From Zhongshania antarctica (GTDB lineage Bacteria; Pseudomonadota; Gammaproteobacteria; Pseudomonadales; Spongiibacteraceae), in the NCBI RefSeq assembly GCF_014202945.1, contig NZ_JACHHW010000004.1:389361-453360 (forward strand): a stretch of 64,000 nucleotides of DNA, read 5' to 3'. Both the position numbers and the translations under genes were made by a program. Positions 17,758 to 25,230 of the stretch are shown piece after piece (the stretch's first letter is position 1; every line of letters begins with the position of its first letter). Below the pieces are notes generated by a model, which saw only the letters and a program-made list of their open reading frames with translations, ran no database searches and was not told the DNA's origin.

Positions 17758-18345
17758 ATGAAATATTACATCGTAGCACTAGCCCTTTTGTTAGCAAATT
17801 TCAGCTATGCGCTCGATGGTATTGTGCTATTAAGTAGCGCTGAAGCGTCGCCTCAGAAAACGATTAAATACGCTGCGCCGCTCCAAAAGGAGATAAAAGA
17901 TACACTAGACCTTGGCGATAGCCTGTCGAAAGGTACGCTAAAGTTGCTTAACAAAAATAGCAAAAACTATCGCGCCACTATTCAGCTCGAAACCAGTATG
18001 ACGGTTACAGCCGAAGGCCCTCACCTCGATTTAACTGACTGGAAGCACTGCACCTCCCAATGGCATCGTATCGCGGAAGTGAAGGGCGGAGAATATACGC
18101 TGCCCGATTTCAATGACATTGATGTCGACTGTTTTCCAGCGGTTTCTGATCAAGAACTCAAAGCAGAGGTGTTACGCGCGGGCGGTGAACAGTGGCTAAG
18201 CATACTGGAGGGTGAGGGCTGGCCCGAGGGTTATAAGCCTGTTGAAATTTCGCTTAGTACGGTTCGCCTAAAGATTGAGGAGAACACGGCTGCTGGCTGG
18301 CATGTGGTAACCGTTATTAATATGAGTATTCCTATGGGGTGCTAG
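17758..18345 (+). CDS. Secreted hypothetical protein
   Basis: The 195-residue product starts MKYYIVALALLLANFSYALDG, a clear signal peptide with cleavage after SYA. The ATG at 17758 is preferred over the in-frame one at 17746, which would put extra residues before the signal. The mature part is mixed alpha/beta with four Cys-containing spots (KHCTSQW, DVDCFPAV and a C-terminal MGC) and no recognised domain. It begins a run of short exported-protein genes of similar style. Function unknown. Confidence 0.65.
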   Translation: MKYYIVALALLLANFSYALDGIVLLSSAEASPQKTIKYAAPLQKEIKDTLDLGDSLSKGTLKLLNKNSKNYRATIQLETSMTVTAEGPHLDLTDWKHCTSQWHRIAEVKGGEYTLPDFNDIDVDCFPAVSDQELKAEVLRAGGEQWLSILEGEGWPEGYKPVEISLSTVRLKIEENTAAGWHVVTVINMSIPMGC

Positions 18346-18408
18346 CGGGCGCGAAGTGTGCCGCATCGGTCAATTCTTGTTGAATACATTCTGTACAGGG
18401 TTCATATC

Positions 18409-18822
18409 ATGCACATTAAGATCATTATGTTACTTGTCATCAGCTTATTACTGCAGGCCTGTGCTGGCAGTAGAGCCAGTTATGAATCTCTTATAGAGAC
18501 AAAAAATGATACTACGGCTATTTACCTGTCGCTAGGCGAAACCAAAGAAATTCTAGCTGTAAGTAATGGTTTTCCGGGGTGGTGGGGATTTTACCCCGGC
18601 GTCAGCTCGATCTCTCCGCAAATTGCGAGTGTAGCCTGCAAGGATGAGCGTAGTTTGATACCGTTCCGTTCTCCTGGTGTTATTTTTGGTGGTGAGGTTT
18701 GCTATTTAACCGCCAATAGCCTAGGTGAAACGTGGGTAGTCCCTGACAATAAAATGTCCCGAGGTATGTCGGGGCAGGTGTTGCCAGAGAATAAAATAAA
18801 AATTGTTGTCACGAAGCCCTAA
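18409..18822 (+). CDS. Putative lipoprotein
   Basis: This is a 137-residue predicted lipoprotein. The N-terminus MHIKIIMLLVISLLLQACAGS has a lipobox LLQAC, with Cys18 as the expected lipid-modified residue; the residues after it (AGS) favour sorting to the outer membrane. The start at 18409 is the ATG right before the signal sequence; the GTG at 18358 would only lengthen it pointlessly. The mature part is rich in beta-type sequence with two cysteines (VACKDE, EVCYLT). No family recognised. Confidence 0.65.
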   Translation: MHIKIIMLLVISLLLQACAGSRASYESLIETKNDTTAIYLSLGETKEILAVSNGFPGWWGFYPGVSSISPQIASVACKDERSLIPFRSPGVIFGGEVCYLTANSLGETWVVPDNKMSRGMSGQVLPENKIKIVVTKP

Positions 18823-18928
18823 TCGATATTTTAAGAGGGCGCGGCCATGCAATATTTTTGTTCATGCTTAAGACCTCGGCTGCCAAAGTCCGATGTGGTT
18901 TTCGATGCATGTCATAGGTGATAGCTAG

Positions 18929-19846
18929 ATGGTATTCACAGTATTGGCGACTCGCGTATTGGTCTTTCATTTTCTGTTTTTTGTTGTTCAATTCAGCCTT
19001 GCATTAGAGGCTTCTAACCGTAGTTGGCAGCTGTCCGCGCCGGGCAAAAAGGCAATGGCGATTAGCATTTCTAGCGGATTTGATGAGCCTGGAAGGTTAA
19101 CTCTTAGCATTGATAAGAATAATATTTTTGAACGACCAATGAATCGCGGCGAGTTATACGGTGTTTGTCTTGAGAAAAGTACCGATTTTCCAAGTTTTAT
19201 TGTGGCAGAAGTCCTAGAGGGAGTCGGGCTTGAGCAAGTCTATGTTCTGAGGAAAGACAATAGCTGGCAATTAATAACACTCCCGAGTGTAGGTGGCGTA
19301 GGGAGCGTTGATGAACTTGAAGGCTGCACTACTGCTGCCAGTAATTGGAGCCTAGATGGCACGACCGTTAATTGCGAATGTGATTTCAGCGGTGTTATCA
19401 GGCAGCAATTACAATGGAATAACTGGCATGATTTACTTGGCGAGTTTCAAACTGGCCTGTATTTAAATGCATCAGCAGCTCAGCTTAATCCAAGGATAAT
19501 AGAGGACGCTGCTCAAGTGGACCACTTAGTCGCAGAAGCCCGCGCTAACGAGGTTATTACCTTTGAGGAAACCGTAAACAATCGTCACTGGGTCATTATT
19601 GAACATAGAAACCCCATTTACGGATCGGTTTCCCTTGGGATGTTTAAACAGGATAAGCAATGGTCTGTTTGGTATTACGTACGGGGAAATAGTAAATCCT
19701 TCAATGCGATTAGCGATATTGACCGGCCAAGCGAAAACCTACTTTCCGGGACGCTTTGTATTGCGGGCTGCGACTGGTGGGGCAGCTTAGCGAGCGTCGA
19801 TATTGCTCTTGATACATTAATGTTCGCGGTGGTTGAGCGGGAATGA
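18929..19846 (+). CDS. Secreted hypothetical protein
   Basis: This 305-residue protein has a hydrophobic signal sequence (VLVFHFLFFVVQFSLALEA, about 10-28) and a mature region rich in Trp, Asp and Gly with several cysteines (YGVCLEKS, EGCTTAA, VNCECDFSG, TLCIAGCDWWG). The paired cysteines suit a disulfide-bonded periplasmic or surface protein. No known domain was recognised. It lies within a row of small exported proteins on the same strand, about 100 bases after the lipoprotein gene. Confidence 0.6.
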   Translation: MVFTVLATRVLVFHFLFFVVQFSLALEASNRSWQLSAPGKKAMAISISSGFDEPGRLTLSIDKNNIFERPMNRGELYGVCLEKSTDFPSFIVAEVLEGVGLEQVYVLRKDNSWQLITLPSVGGVGSVDELEGCTTAASNWSLDGTTVNCECDFSGVIRQQLQWNNWHDLLGEFQTGLYLNASAAQLNPRIIEDAAQVDHLVAEARANEVITFEETVNNRHWVIIEHRNPIYGSVSLGMFKQDKQWSVWYYVRGNSKSFNAISDIDRPSENLLSGTLCIAGCDWWGSLASVDIALDTLMFAVVERE

Positions 19847-19906
19847 ACACACGTTGCTGGTTCCTATCGACGCTAGATCCAGCGCCTTTAGAGTGAAGGG
19901 GACTAT

Positions 19907-20332
19907 GTGAACACGTGGACTAGGCTAAAATTGCAGCTGACCCTTAAATACTTGCGTTTTATGGCTAGGGCAGCGTCTATTTATTCGCCAAAGAGGGCGT
20001 CGATAACCAAATATCGAGCCAGTAAAGTAGGCGTCCAGCTTGAGATGAATACAGTACTCATGAAGCAATTTAAGGATGCACGAGGTAAACAGAAAAAGTC
20101 ATTCCACTGGGGCAATATAGGCTGGCAGGTCGAAAATGCTGCCGCAGAGTGTGAAATAATATTGAGCTCGCCTGATTCGGAGGAGTTAGCACACTATTTT
20201 GCCCGAGTTTTGCCCGCTATTTCGGCTTTGGCCAACAGTTATCGCTTAAGTCAAATCGATGAAAGTGGCTATGCATTAGCTACGGTACGAGAAATTGAAC
20301 GTGCGCTAATTGAAACGTCAGCCAAGATGTAA
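19907..20332 (+). CDS. Hypothetical protein
   Basis: This frame encodes 141 residues from a GTG at 19907 preceded by AGGGGACTAT, a good ribosome-binding site at the right distance. The N-terminus is basic and partly hydrophobic (LKLQLTLKYLRFMARAASIYSPKRAS). The rest looks globular, with IGWQVENAAAECEIILSSPDSEELAHYFARVLPAISAL. No signal peptide or known domain was recognised. It belongs to the same strand as the surrounding exported-protein genes. Confidence 0.5.
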   Translation: MNTWTRLKLQLTLKYLRFMARAASIYSPKRASITKYRASKVGVQLEMNTVLMKQFKDARGKQKKSFHWGNIGWQVENAAAECEIILSSPDSEELAHYFARVLPAISALANSYRLSQIDESGYALATVREIERALIETSAKM

Positions 20333-20351
20333 AATTAAAAAAGGTGGAAAC

Positions 20352-20672
20352 ATGAAGCAGATTAAGAGGGCGGCTGTCGCGGCTTTACTCGGATGGAGTG
20401 TTTTAGGGAATGCCGCATTAGTACCAGCGGCTGTTCATCTTAGGGACGTGGAGACGATGCTTGAGTTTATTCGCAAACATCAATATGTAGCGATGGGCCT
20501 AGAAAGCATCGATCTATTATCGCTAACGGTTTTCTACAACAATAACTGTGAGGCAAAATTCGTGCGGAGCAAGCCTAGCGTGTTAAATCTAGGGCGGCCA
20601 GGCCCGCAGCCTGGCATCGTGTTTGAACGCAGTACTTGTCCATTAACTGAAAACAATGAAGCCTCACAATGA
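20352..20672 (+). CDS. Small exported hypothetical protein
   Basis: This 106-residue product has an N-terminal signal-like stretch (KQIKRAAVAALLGWSVLGNAALVPA). The ATG at 20352 follows AAAAAAGGTGGAAAC, a strong ribosome-binding site. The mature part contains HLRDVETMLEFIRKHQ and two cysteines (NNCEAKF, STCPLTE). Its 3' end overlaps the start of the next gene by 17 bases, which suggests coupled expression. No family recognised. Confidence 0.55.
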   Translation: MKQIKRAAVAALLGWSVLGNAALVPAAVHLRDVETMLEFIRKHQYVAMGLESIDLLSLTVFYNNNCEAKFVRSKPSVLNLGRPGPQPGIVFERSTCPLTENNEASQ

Positions 20673-20949
20673 TTTTAACCGCAGCAGCGACAGTCACGCA
20701 CAAGTGAAACCCGTGAGAAAATGGCTATTATTTGGTTTCAGCTTATTGCTAGTTGAAATATTGATAGCTGCAATCTTACTCAAATTATTTCTGTGGGTTG
20801 AACGAGACTACTGTGCACCGTATTTTCGTGCATCTGGGCATTGCTACGCGAAATGGTTTACCGTGTTTGAGTCAGCATTCTATGTAGCGTTAGTAGTGCT
20901 AATGAGTAGCGCTGTCATTTTACTCTGGCGACAGATCTTACGCAGGTGA
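20656..20949 (+). CDS. Small membrane protein with two transmembrane segments
   Basis: The 97-residue protein has a polar N-terminus of about 22 residues, then two membrane segments (about 23-45, WLLFGFSLLLVEILIAAILLKL, and 72-92, FYVALVVLMSSAVILLW). Between them a loop holds two cysteines (YCAPYFRASGHCY). It overlaps the previous gene by 17 bases. No known family was recognised. Confidence 0.55.
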   Translation: MKPHNDFNRSSDSHAQVKPVRKWLLFGFSLLLVEILIAAILLKLFLWVERDYCAPYFRASGHCYAKWFTVFESAFYVALVVLMSSAVILLWRQILRR

Positions 20950-20986
20950 CCAAATATCAAACAAGGTTTAGCTCAGTTCTTTCCTT

Positions 20987-21018
20987 TATTTAACATAATA
21001 TACATTATACGAAGTTAT
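20987..21018. other. loxP-like half site
   Basis: Bases 21006-21018 (TATACGAAGTTAT) are identical to one 13-base arm of loxP, and the match extends left through six of the eight spacer bases, giving 19 identical bases (ATACATTATACGAAGTTAT, 21000-21018). The other arm position (20985-20997) matches only 7 of 13. It is therefore a half site with a degenerate partner, lying in the eptA upstream region. Its meaning is unknown. Confidence 0.5.
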
Positions 21019-21040
21019 GGGTGTTCGGTGTATGATCAAT

Positions 21041-21057
21041 CTTAAGCGTTTCTTAAT
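21041..21057 (+). promoter_or_regulatory. PmrA box upstream of eptA
   Basis: CTTAAG-CGTTT-CTTAAT fits the PmrA/BasR response-regulator site YTTAAK-N5-YTTAAK exactly. It lies 67-117 bases upstream of the two possible eptA starts. This suits the known control of eptA by PmrAB in response to cationic peptides, Fe3+ or low Mg2+. The pmrAB genes are not in this window. Confidence 0.75.
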
Positions 21058-21174
21058 TATTGGCCGTTACGCTAGCTACACTGCGAACCAGCTAATTATA
21101 TTAACTGCGCGCTATTTGGCTCAGTGAATCATCCGTCGCCACATAGCGATCAGCGTGTACTACAGAGAAACCTT

Positions 21175-22806
21175 ATGTCTTTGCCTTATCGCCTAAGCCC
21201 GAACCGAATTATCATTGCCGCGGCATTATTCCTCGTTGCCACCGCAAATCTGACGTTTTTCCGTGCAGTGCTCGCACTGTATCCTGTGGCAGATAATATG
21301 GGCTTTGTGGTGTCGATAGCGATTTTGTTGACCGCTTGTTTGACGCTCTTGATGTCGGCGTTCAGCTTGGTGTTACCTTGGCGATGGACAGTAAGCCTAT
21401 TTTTATTAACTGCCGCCGGGACTTCGTATTTTTCGGATCAGTTCGGCACGGTTATCGATTTAGATATGATTCGTAATGTCTATGAAACCGACGCTGCAGA
21501 ATCTATTGATTTATTCAGTAGCGGCCTTCTTTTTCGTGTGTTTTTCCTTGGTGTGGCGCCTGTAGTCTTGCTTTGGTGGCTCCCAACACCAGCGACTGTT
21601 TTCGTTCGCGAGAAAGTCTTTCATGCGCTCACTGGCCTGTTAGCTGTGGGCGTTATGGCTATTTGCGTGTTTGGTTTTAGCAGCCAATACGCAAGTTTTT
21701 TCAGGGAACACAAAACAGTTCGCTACTATATTAGTCCGGCATACCCTATTTACTCAGCCATGCAGTTTGCCGCTAGCTTTGCGCCAACATCTGCCCCGCT
21801 TCCTTTTATGGGCTTAGATGCGATGGCAAATATTTTGGAAACCGAAGATGCCCATGCGGAGCTAGTGATCCTCGTGGTTGGTGAAACTGCGCGAGCGGAT
21901 CATTTTTCCTTAAATGGCTACCAACGAAACACCAATCCCCGGCTTAGCGTCGAAGCTAATTTAATCAGTTTCAGTAATATTCATTCTTGTGGAACGTCAA
22001 CAGCGATATCCGTGCCGTGCATGTTTTCTTACTCAGCGCATGATGGCTTTGATGTAAAAAGCGCGAGAAACACCGAAAACGGCCTAGATTTGCTGCAAAA
22101 AGCCGGTGTAAATGTGCTGTGGCGTGATAATAACTCAGACTCTAAAGGCGTGGCAGACAGGGTGCCATTTGAAAATTTTCGCAGTGCCGCGTTAAATCCC
22201 GCCTGCGATGAAGAATGTCGCGACATCGGCATGTTGGATGGCTTGCAGGCCTATATTGACGGTAAAAGTGGCGATATTTTGATTGTGTTACACCAAATGG
22301 GGAGTCATGGCCCCGCCTACCACCGTCGCTACCCAGCGGAATTTGAAAAATTCACCCCTGCCTGTCAGTCGAATGAGCTCGCCGATTGCACGCAAGATGA
22401 GATTATAAATGCCTATGATAATACGATTCTCTACACCGATTATTTCCTGTCCCAGGTCATCGCGCTGCTAAAAGCCAATTCGCCAAAGTATGAGGCGGCA
22501 ATGTTCTATGTTAGCGACCACGGTGAATCCTTGGGTGAGTCGGGTATTTATTTACACGGCATGCCTTATAGCTTTGCGCCCGAGGCGCAGACTCATGTTC
22601 CGGTCATTGCTTGGATAGGCCCATCGTCAGATATTGATTACGCGCAGTCACTTGCATTAAGAGATCAGGCAAACTCCCACGATGTGGTTTTTGACACCCT
22701 GCTAGCGGTGTTTGAGGTGACGACCGAGCTCTTGCCCGCTGCCGAGGTAAAATTGGTGGTTCTGGAGGACGAAGAAGACGAGAAGAATCACAATGTCGCC
22801 CGCTAA
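21175..22806 (+). CDS. eptA: Lipid A phosphoethanolamine transferase EptA
   Basis: This inner-membrane enzyme transfers phosphoethanolamine from phosphatidylethanolamine to lipid A, reducing the surface charge and giving polymyxin resistance. From the ATG at 21175 (MSLPYRLSPN) it has 543 residues; a GTG at 21124 would add 17. Five N-terminal membrane segments precede the periplasmic sulfatase-fold domain. That domain carries VVGETARADHFSLNGYQRNTNP (metal ligand Glu), HSCGTSTAISVPCMFS (nucleophile Thr), HQMGSHGPAYHRRYP, YDNTILYTDYFL and SDHGESLGESGIYLHG (Asp-His ligands). A PmrA box stands upstream, and the PAP2 gene overlaps the 3' end by 14 bases. Confidence 0.93.
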   Translation: MSLPYRLSPNRIIIAAALFLVATANLTFFRAVLALYPVADNMGFVVSIAILLTACLTLLMSAFSLVLPWRWTVSLFLLTAAGTSYFSDQFGTVIDLDMIRNVYETDAAESIDLFSSGLLFRVFFLGVAPVVLLWWLPTPATVFVREKVFHALTGLLAVGVMAICVFGFSSQYASFFREHKTVRYYISPAYPIYSAMQFAASFAPTSAPLPFMGLDAMANILETEDAHAELVILVVGETARADHFSLNGYQRNTNPRLSVEANLISFSNIHSCGTSTAISVPCMFSYSAHDGFDVKSARNTENGLDLLQKAGVNVLWRDNNSDSKGVADRVPFENFRSAALNPACDEECRDIGMLDGLQAYIDGKSGDILIVLHQMGSHGPAYHRRYPAEFEKFTPACQSNELADCTQDEIINAYDNTILYTDYFLSQVIALLKANSPKYEAAMFYVSDHGESLGESGIYLHGMPYSFAPEAQTHVPVIAWIGPSSDIDYAQSLALRDQANSHDVVFDTLLAVFEVTTELLPAAEVKLVVLEDEEDEKNHNVAR

Positions 22807-23509
22807 GCATATTCAATACACTCTGGCTGCGTTCATTGTAGTAATACTGTGCTTTGAGTTGAGTAACTTGGATTTATGGATTCAGGGCTTCTTTTACAAT
22901 GCCAGTAGTCAGCGCTGGCTATTCCAGATAGACGGAAATCCTTGGCGTCATTTTTTCTTTTACGATGGCCCTAAAAGGCTCTTAATCCTTTTTGAGTTTG
23001 CGTTGTTAGCCAGTGTGCTGTTTTTTCGAAAAGCGGCATTTGTCCAACACTACAAACGTGGCTTACTTATTGTATTGCTTGCCCTGCCCCTTGGCCCAGC
23101 CGCTGTATCCTTATTAAAAGGCACTACGAACGTCGCCTGCCCCTATGCACTGAGTGAGTTCGGCGGCGAGCTGCCCTATCTCAAATTATTTGAACGCTAC
23201 CCTGCCGAGAAACAGCCAACAAAGCAGCAGCGATGCTTCCCTGCCGGCCACGCCAGCGCTGGCTTTGCTCTGTTAACGCTTTACTATTTACCTAAGTCAC
23301 GGCGTCGACGGCGCCAAATGGTAGTCCTAGCGCTAACGGCAGGTTGGGCCATGGGTGGGTATAAAATGCTCCTTGGTCATCATTTTTTTAGTCACACACT
23401 GGCCTCGATGTTGCTGTGCTGGTTAGTGATAAATTGCATTGCCCTCCTAGTAGCTCCGACCTTGAGCCTTAGCGGACGGAGTTCACTCCAGCAACATAGA
23501 GCCTCGTGA
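22793..23509 (+). CDS. PAP2-family membrane phosphatase (lipid A/undecaprenyl-PP type)
   Basis: This 238-residue inner-membrane phosphatase shows the three PAP2 motifs: KGTTNVACP (motif 1), FPAGHASAGF (motif 2, catalytic-region His) and YKMLLGHHFFSHTLAS (motif 3, nucleophilic His). About five to six membrane segments are visible. Motif 3 has Lys/Tyr instead of the usual SR and His instead of the final Asp, so it is a divergent member. It overlaps eptA, which suggests a role in the same lipid A or isoprenoid phosphate pathway, as seen for LpxE/LpxT/PgpB-like enzymes. Exact substrate unknown. Confidence 0.85.
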   Translation: MSPAKHIQYTLAAFIVVILCFELSNLDLWIQGFFYNASSQRWLFQIDGNPWRHFFFYDGPKRLLILFEFALLASVLFFRKAAFVQHYKRGLLIVLLALPLGPAAVSLLKGTTNVACPYALSEFGGELPYLKLFERYPAEKQPTKQQRCFPAGHASAGFALLTLYYLPKSRRRRRQMVVLALTAGWAMGGYKMLLGHHFFSHTLASMLLCWLVINCIALLVAPTLSLSGRSSLQQHRAS

Positions 23510-24111
23510 TGAACTGGAAAGTTTGTTTGGAGATTGGACCAATAACGGTTAGCCGCTGCTGGCTAAAAAATGCGTCCGCCTCAGCAAAAGGTTTAACAGC
23601 ACACCGGTAAACTTGCTAATAAAACCACCCTGTGCACTTGTCGGGGGATAAAAAACGATTACTCACCATAATACCCCTCGCGGCACAAGCTATGATTTAG
23701 GCTGCAGGTAAGATGAAATAAACCCCGCTTCGCTTGAAACGGCGACCAGCCTCCCCGCCTACTGTATGACTAAGCCAAACGCTTGTTTATAAAGGCTACT
23801 TTACGCTAAGCTTGGGCATCTCTTGCATGCAGCCCTTCGAACTGAAGGCCTCTTTCGCAGGCGGGTGTCCCTGTAGCAGAGTTGTTTGCTGTGTGAGCGC
23901 TGCTGAGCGCCACAATAGGTTGAGTGCAAAAGGGAAAAGAGCACCGGGGCATTAAAAAGCGGACGTTATTGCTTACTCAACAATGCTAAGCGTGCTAAAT
24001 TTGCGAAACTTAATTTGGATAGATGCTCACTGGCTTTAGTGAGCTAATGCAAATATTAAAGACCAACTGCTGTTGCAGCGATTAATACCAAGAAAAATAC
24101 TTAAGGCCTCT
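23510..24111. other. 602-base leader region before the Mrp-like operon
   Basis: No gene was seen. Several hairpins are visible: TTAGCC/GGCTAA (23549-23566), TGTG-A-GCGCT / AGCGC-CACA (23892-23914) and GCTCACT/AGTGAGC (24025-24044) about 70 bases before mrpE. The length and local structure of this leader are notable for an operon of ion-transport genes, but I do not recognise a known riboswitch in it. Confidence 0.5.
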
Positions 24112-24582
24112 ATGAAACACACGGTTAGTATTTCTGCGCTATTAGCCACTATATGGCTCGCCAATTCCGGCCACTACACCGGCTTATTGCTGTCCTTTGG
24201 CGTAGTGTCGGTAGCACTGGTTGTTTGGGTCTGTCATCGCATGGACGTAGTTGATCATGAGTCGCAGCCTATTCACTTAACCCGCCACCTTCCTCGGTAT
24301 TACAGTTGGCTGGTAGTGCAGATCATTATCAGTAACATCGACGTAGTAAAGCGCATCTGGCTGGGTAGCAGCACAATTTCCCCTGGCACTAGACGCTTTC
24401 CTGTAGGGCAAAAGACCGACATTGGACGGGTTGTCTATGCTAACTCGATCAATCTTACGCCCGGAACAATTTCTGTAGAACTTTCCGACAGCGAGGTTTT
24501 AGTACACGGCCTCACTCAAGCCAACCTTAATGATCTCGACGCGGGTGAAATGTCCCGTCGGGTGGATCAATTGGAAAAATGA
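24112..24582 (+). CDS. mrpE: Mrp/Mnh antiporter subunit E
   Basis: This is the MrpE (MnhE) subunit of a multisubunit cation/proton antiporter. The 156-residue protein from the ATG at 24112 (MKHTVSISALL) has two N-terminal membrane segments and the conserved soluble part YYSWLVVQIIISNIDVVKRIWL...FPVGQKTDIGRVVYANSINLTPGTISVEL...LVHGLT. A TTG at 24073 could add 13 residues, but the family usually starts at the shorter site. It opens the operon; its stop overlaps mrpF by 4 bases. Confidence 0.9.
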   Translation: MKHTVSISALLATIWLANSGHYTGLLLSFGVVSVALVVWVCHRMDVVDHESQPIHLTRHLPRYYSWLVVQIIISNIDVVKRIWLGSSTISPGTRRFPVGQKTDIGRVVYANSINLTPGTISVELSDSEVLVHGLTQANLNDLDAGEMSRRVDQLEK

Positions 24583-24860
24583 TGCTGGCTGTAACAACCT
24601 TCACCCTCTTACTGGTTATGGCCATGGCGATGGTTCGGGGCTTTGCGGGCCCGAGTATCTTCGACCGTGTGCTCGCCGCGAATTTATTTGGCACCAAAAC
24701 GGTTTTACTTATTGCTGTGCTGGGCTTCTTGTTCGGCAGGCCAGAGTTTCTGGATATTGCGCTGCTCTACGCGCTAATGAATTTCATCAGTGTGATCGCA
24801 ATTCTGCGCTATTTTGAACACACTCAGAAAGCTGAGGAAGGTCGCTCTGCCGATGAATGA
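24579..24860 (+). CDS. mrpF: Mrp/Mnh antiporter subunit F
   Basis: This 93-residue membrane protein has three transmembrane segments and the family motif VRGFAGPSIFDRVLAANLFGTKTV, with ALMNFISVIAILRYF near the end. MrpF is a small, essential structural subunit of Mrp antiporters. It overlaps mrpE by 4 bases (ATGA) and mrpG by 8 bases. Confidence 0.92.
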   Translation: MMLAVTTFTLLLVMAMAMVRGFAGPSIFDRVLAANLFGTKTVLLIAVLGFLFGRPEFLDIALLYALMNFISVIAILRYFEHTQKAEEGRSADE

Positions 24861-25167
24861 TGCAATAGAATTCCTAAGTGGTGCGCTGCTTCTTTTGGGC
24901 AGCTTCTTGATTTTTACCGGCGCGCTGGGGGTATTGCGATTTCCCGACACCCTCAGTCGCATGCATGCAGCGGGTGTTACCGAAACACTCGCAACCACCC
25001 TGCTTCTCATGGGTTTGATGCTATTGGCTGGCTGGAGCTTGGTTCTTCTCAAGCTGATTATGATTCTATTATTCATTTTGTTTACCAGCCCCACATCAAG
25101 CCATGCTTTAGCGAAAGCCGTTTGGCGCCATCAAGAACACGAAACAAAGGGAGGTCGCCATGACTAA
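24853..25167 (+). CDS. mrpG: Mrp/Mnh antiporter subunit G
   Basis: This is a 104-residue subunit with three membrane segments. It contains GSFLIFTGALGVLRFPDTLSRMHAAGVTETLATTLLLMGLML and FTSPTSSHALAKAVW, both diagnostic for MrpG/MnhG. The ATG at 24853 (MNDAIEF) is preferred over 24814, because it gives the usual family N-terminus and an 8-base overlap with mrpF. The next gene in turn overlaps it by 8 bases at ATG 25160. Confidence 0.92.
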   Translation: MNDAIEFLSGALLLLGSFLIFTGALGVLRFPDTLSRMHAAGVTETLATTLLLMGLMLLAGWSLVLLKLIMILLFILFTSPTSSHALAKAVWRHQEHETKGGRHD

Positions 25168-25230
25168 TGATAACAATGGCACCGCTGCGGCGGGGAGGGT
25201 TTCCCCATAGAACTATTTATCGATCTTGCT

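Noticed and set aside
23510..24111. Possible known riboswitch (Na+, Mg2+ or K+ type)
   Set aside because: Hairpins are present, but no sequence signature of a known class could be recognised by eye; kept only as an unexplained leader.
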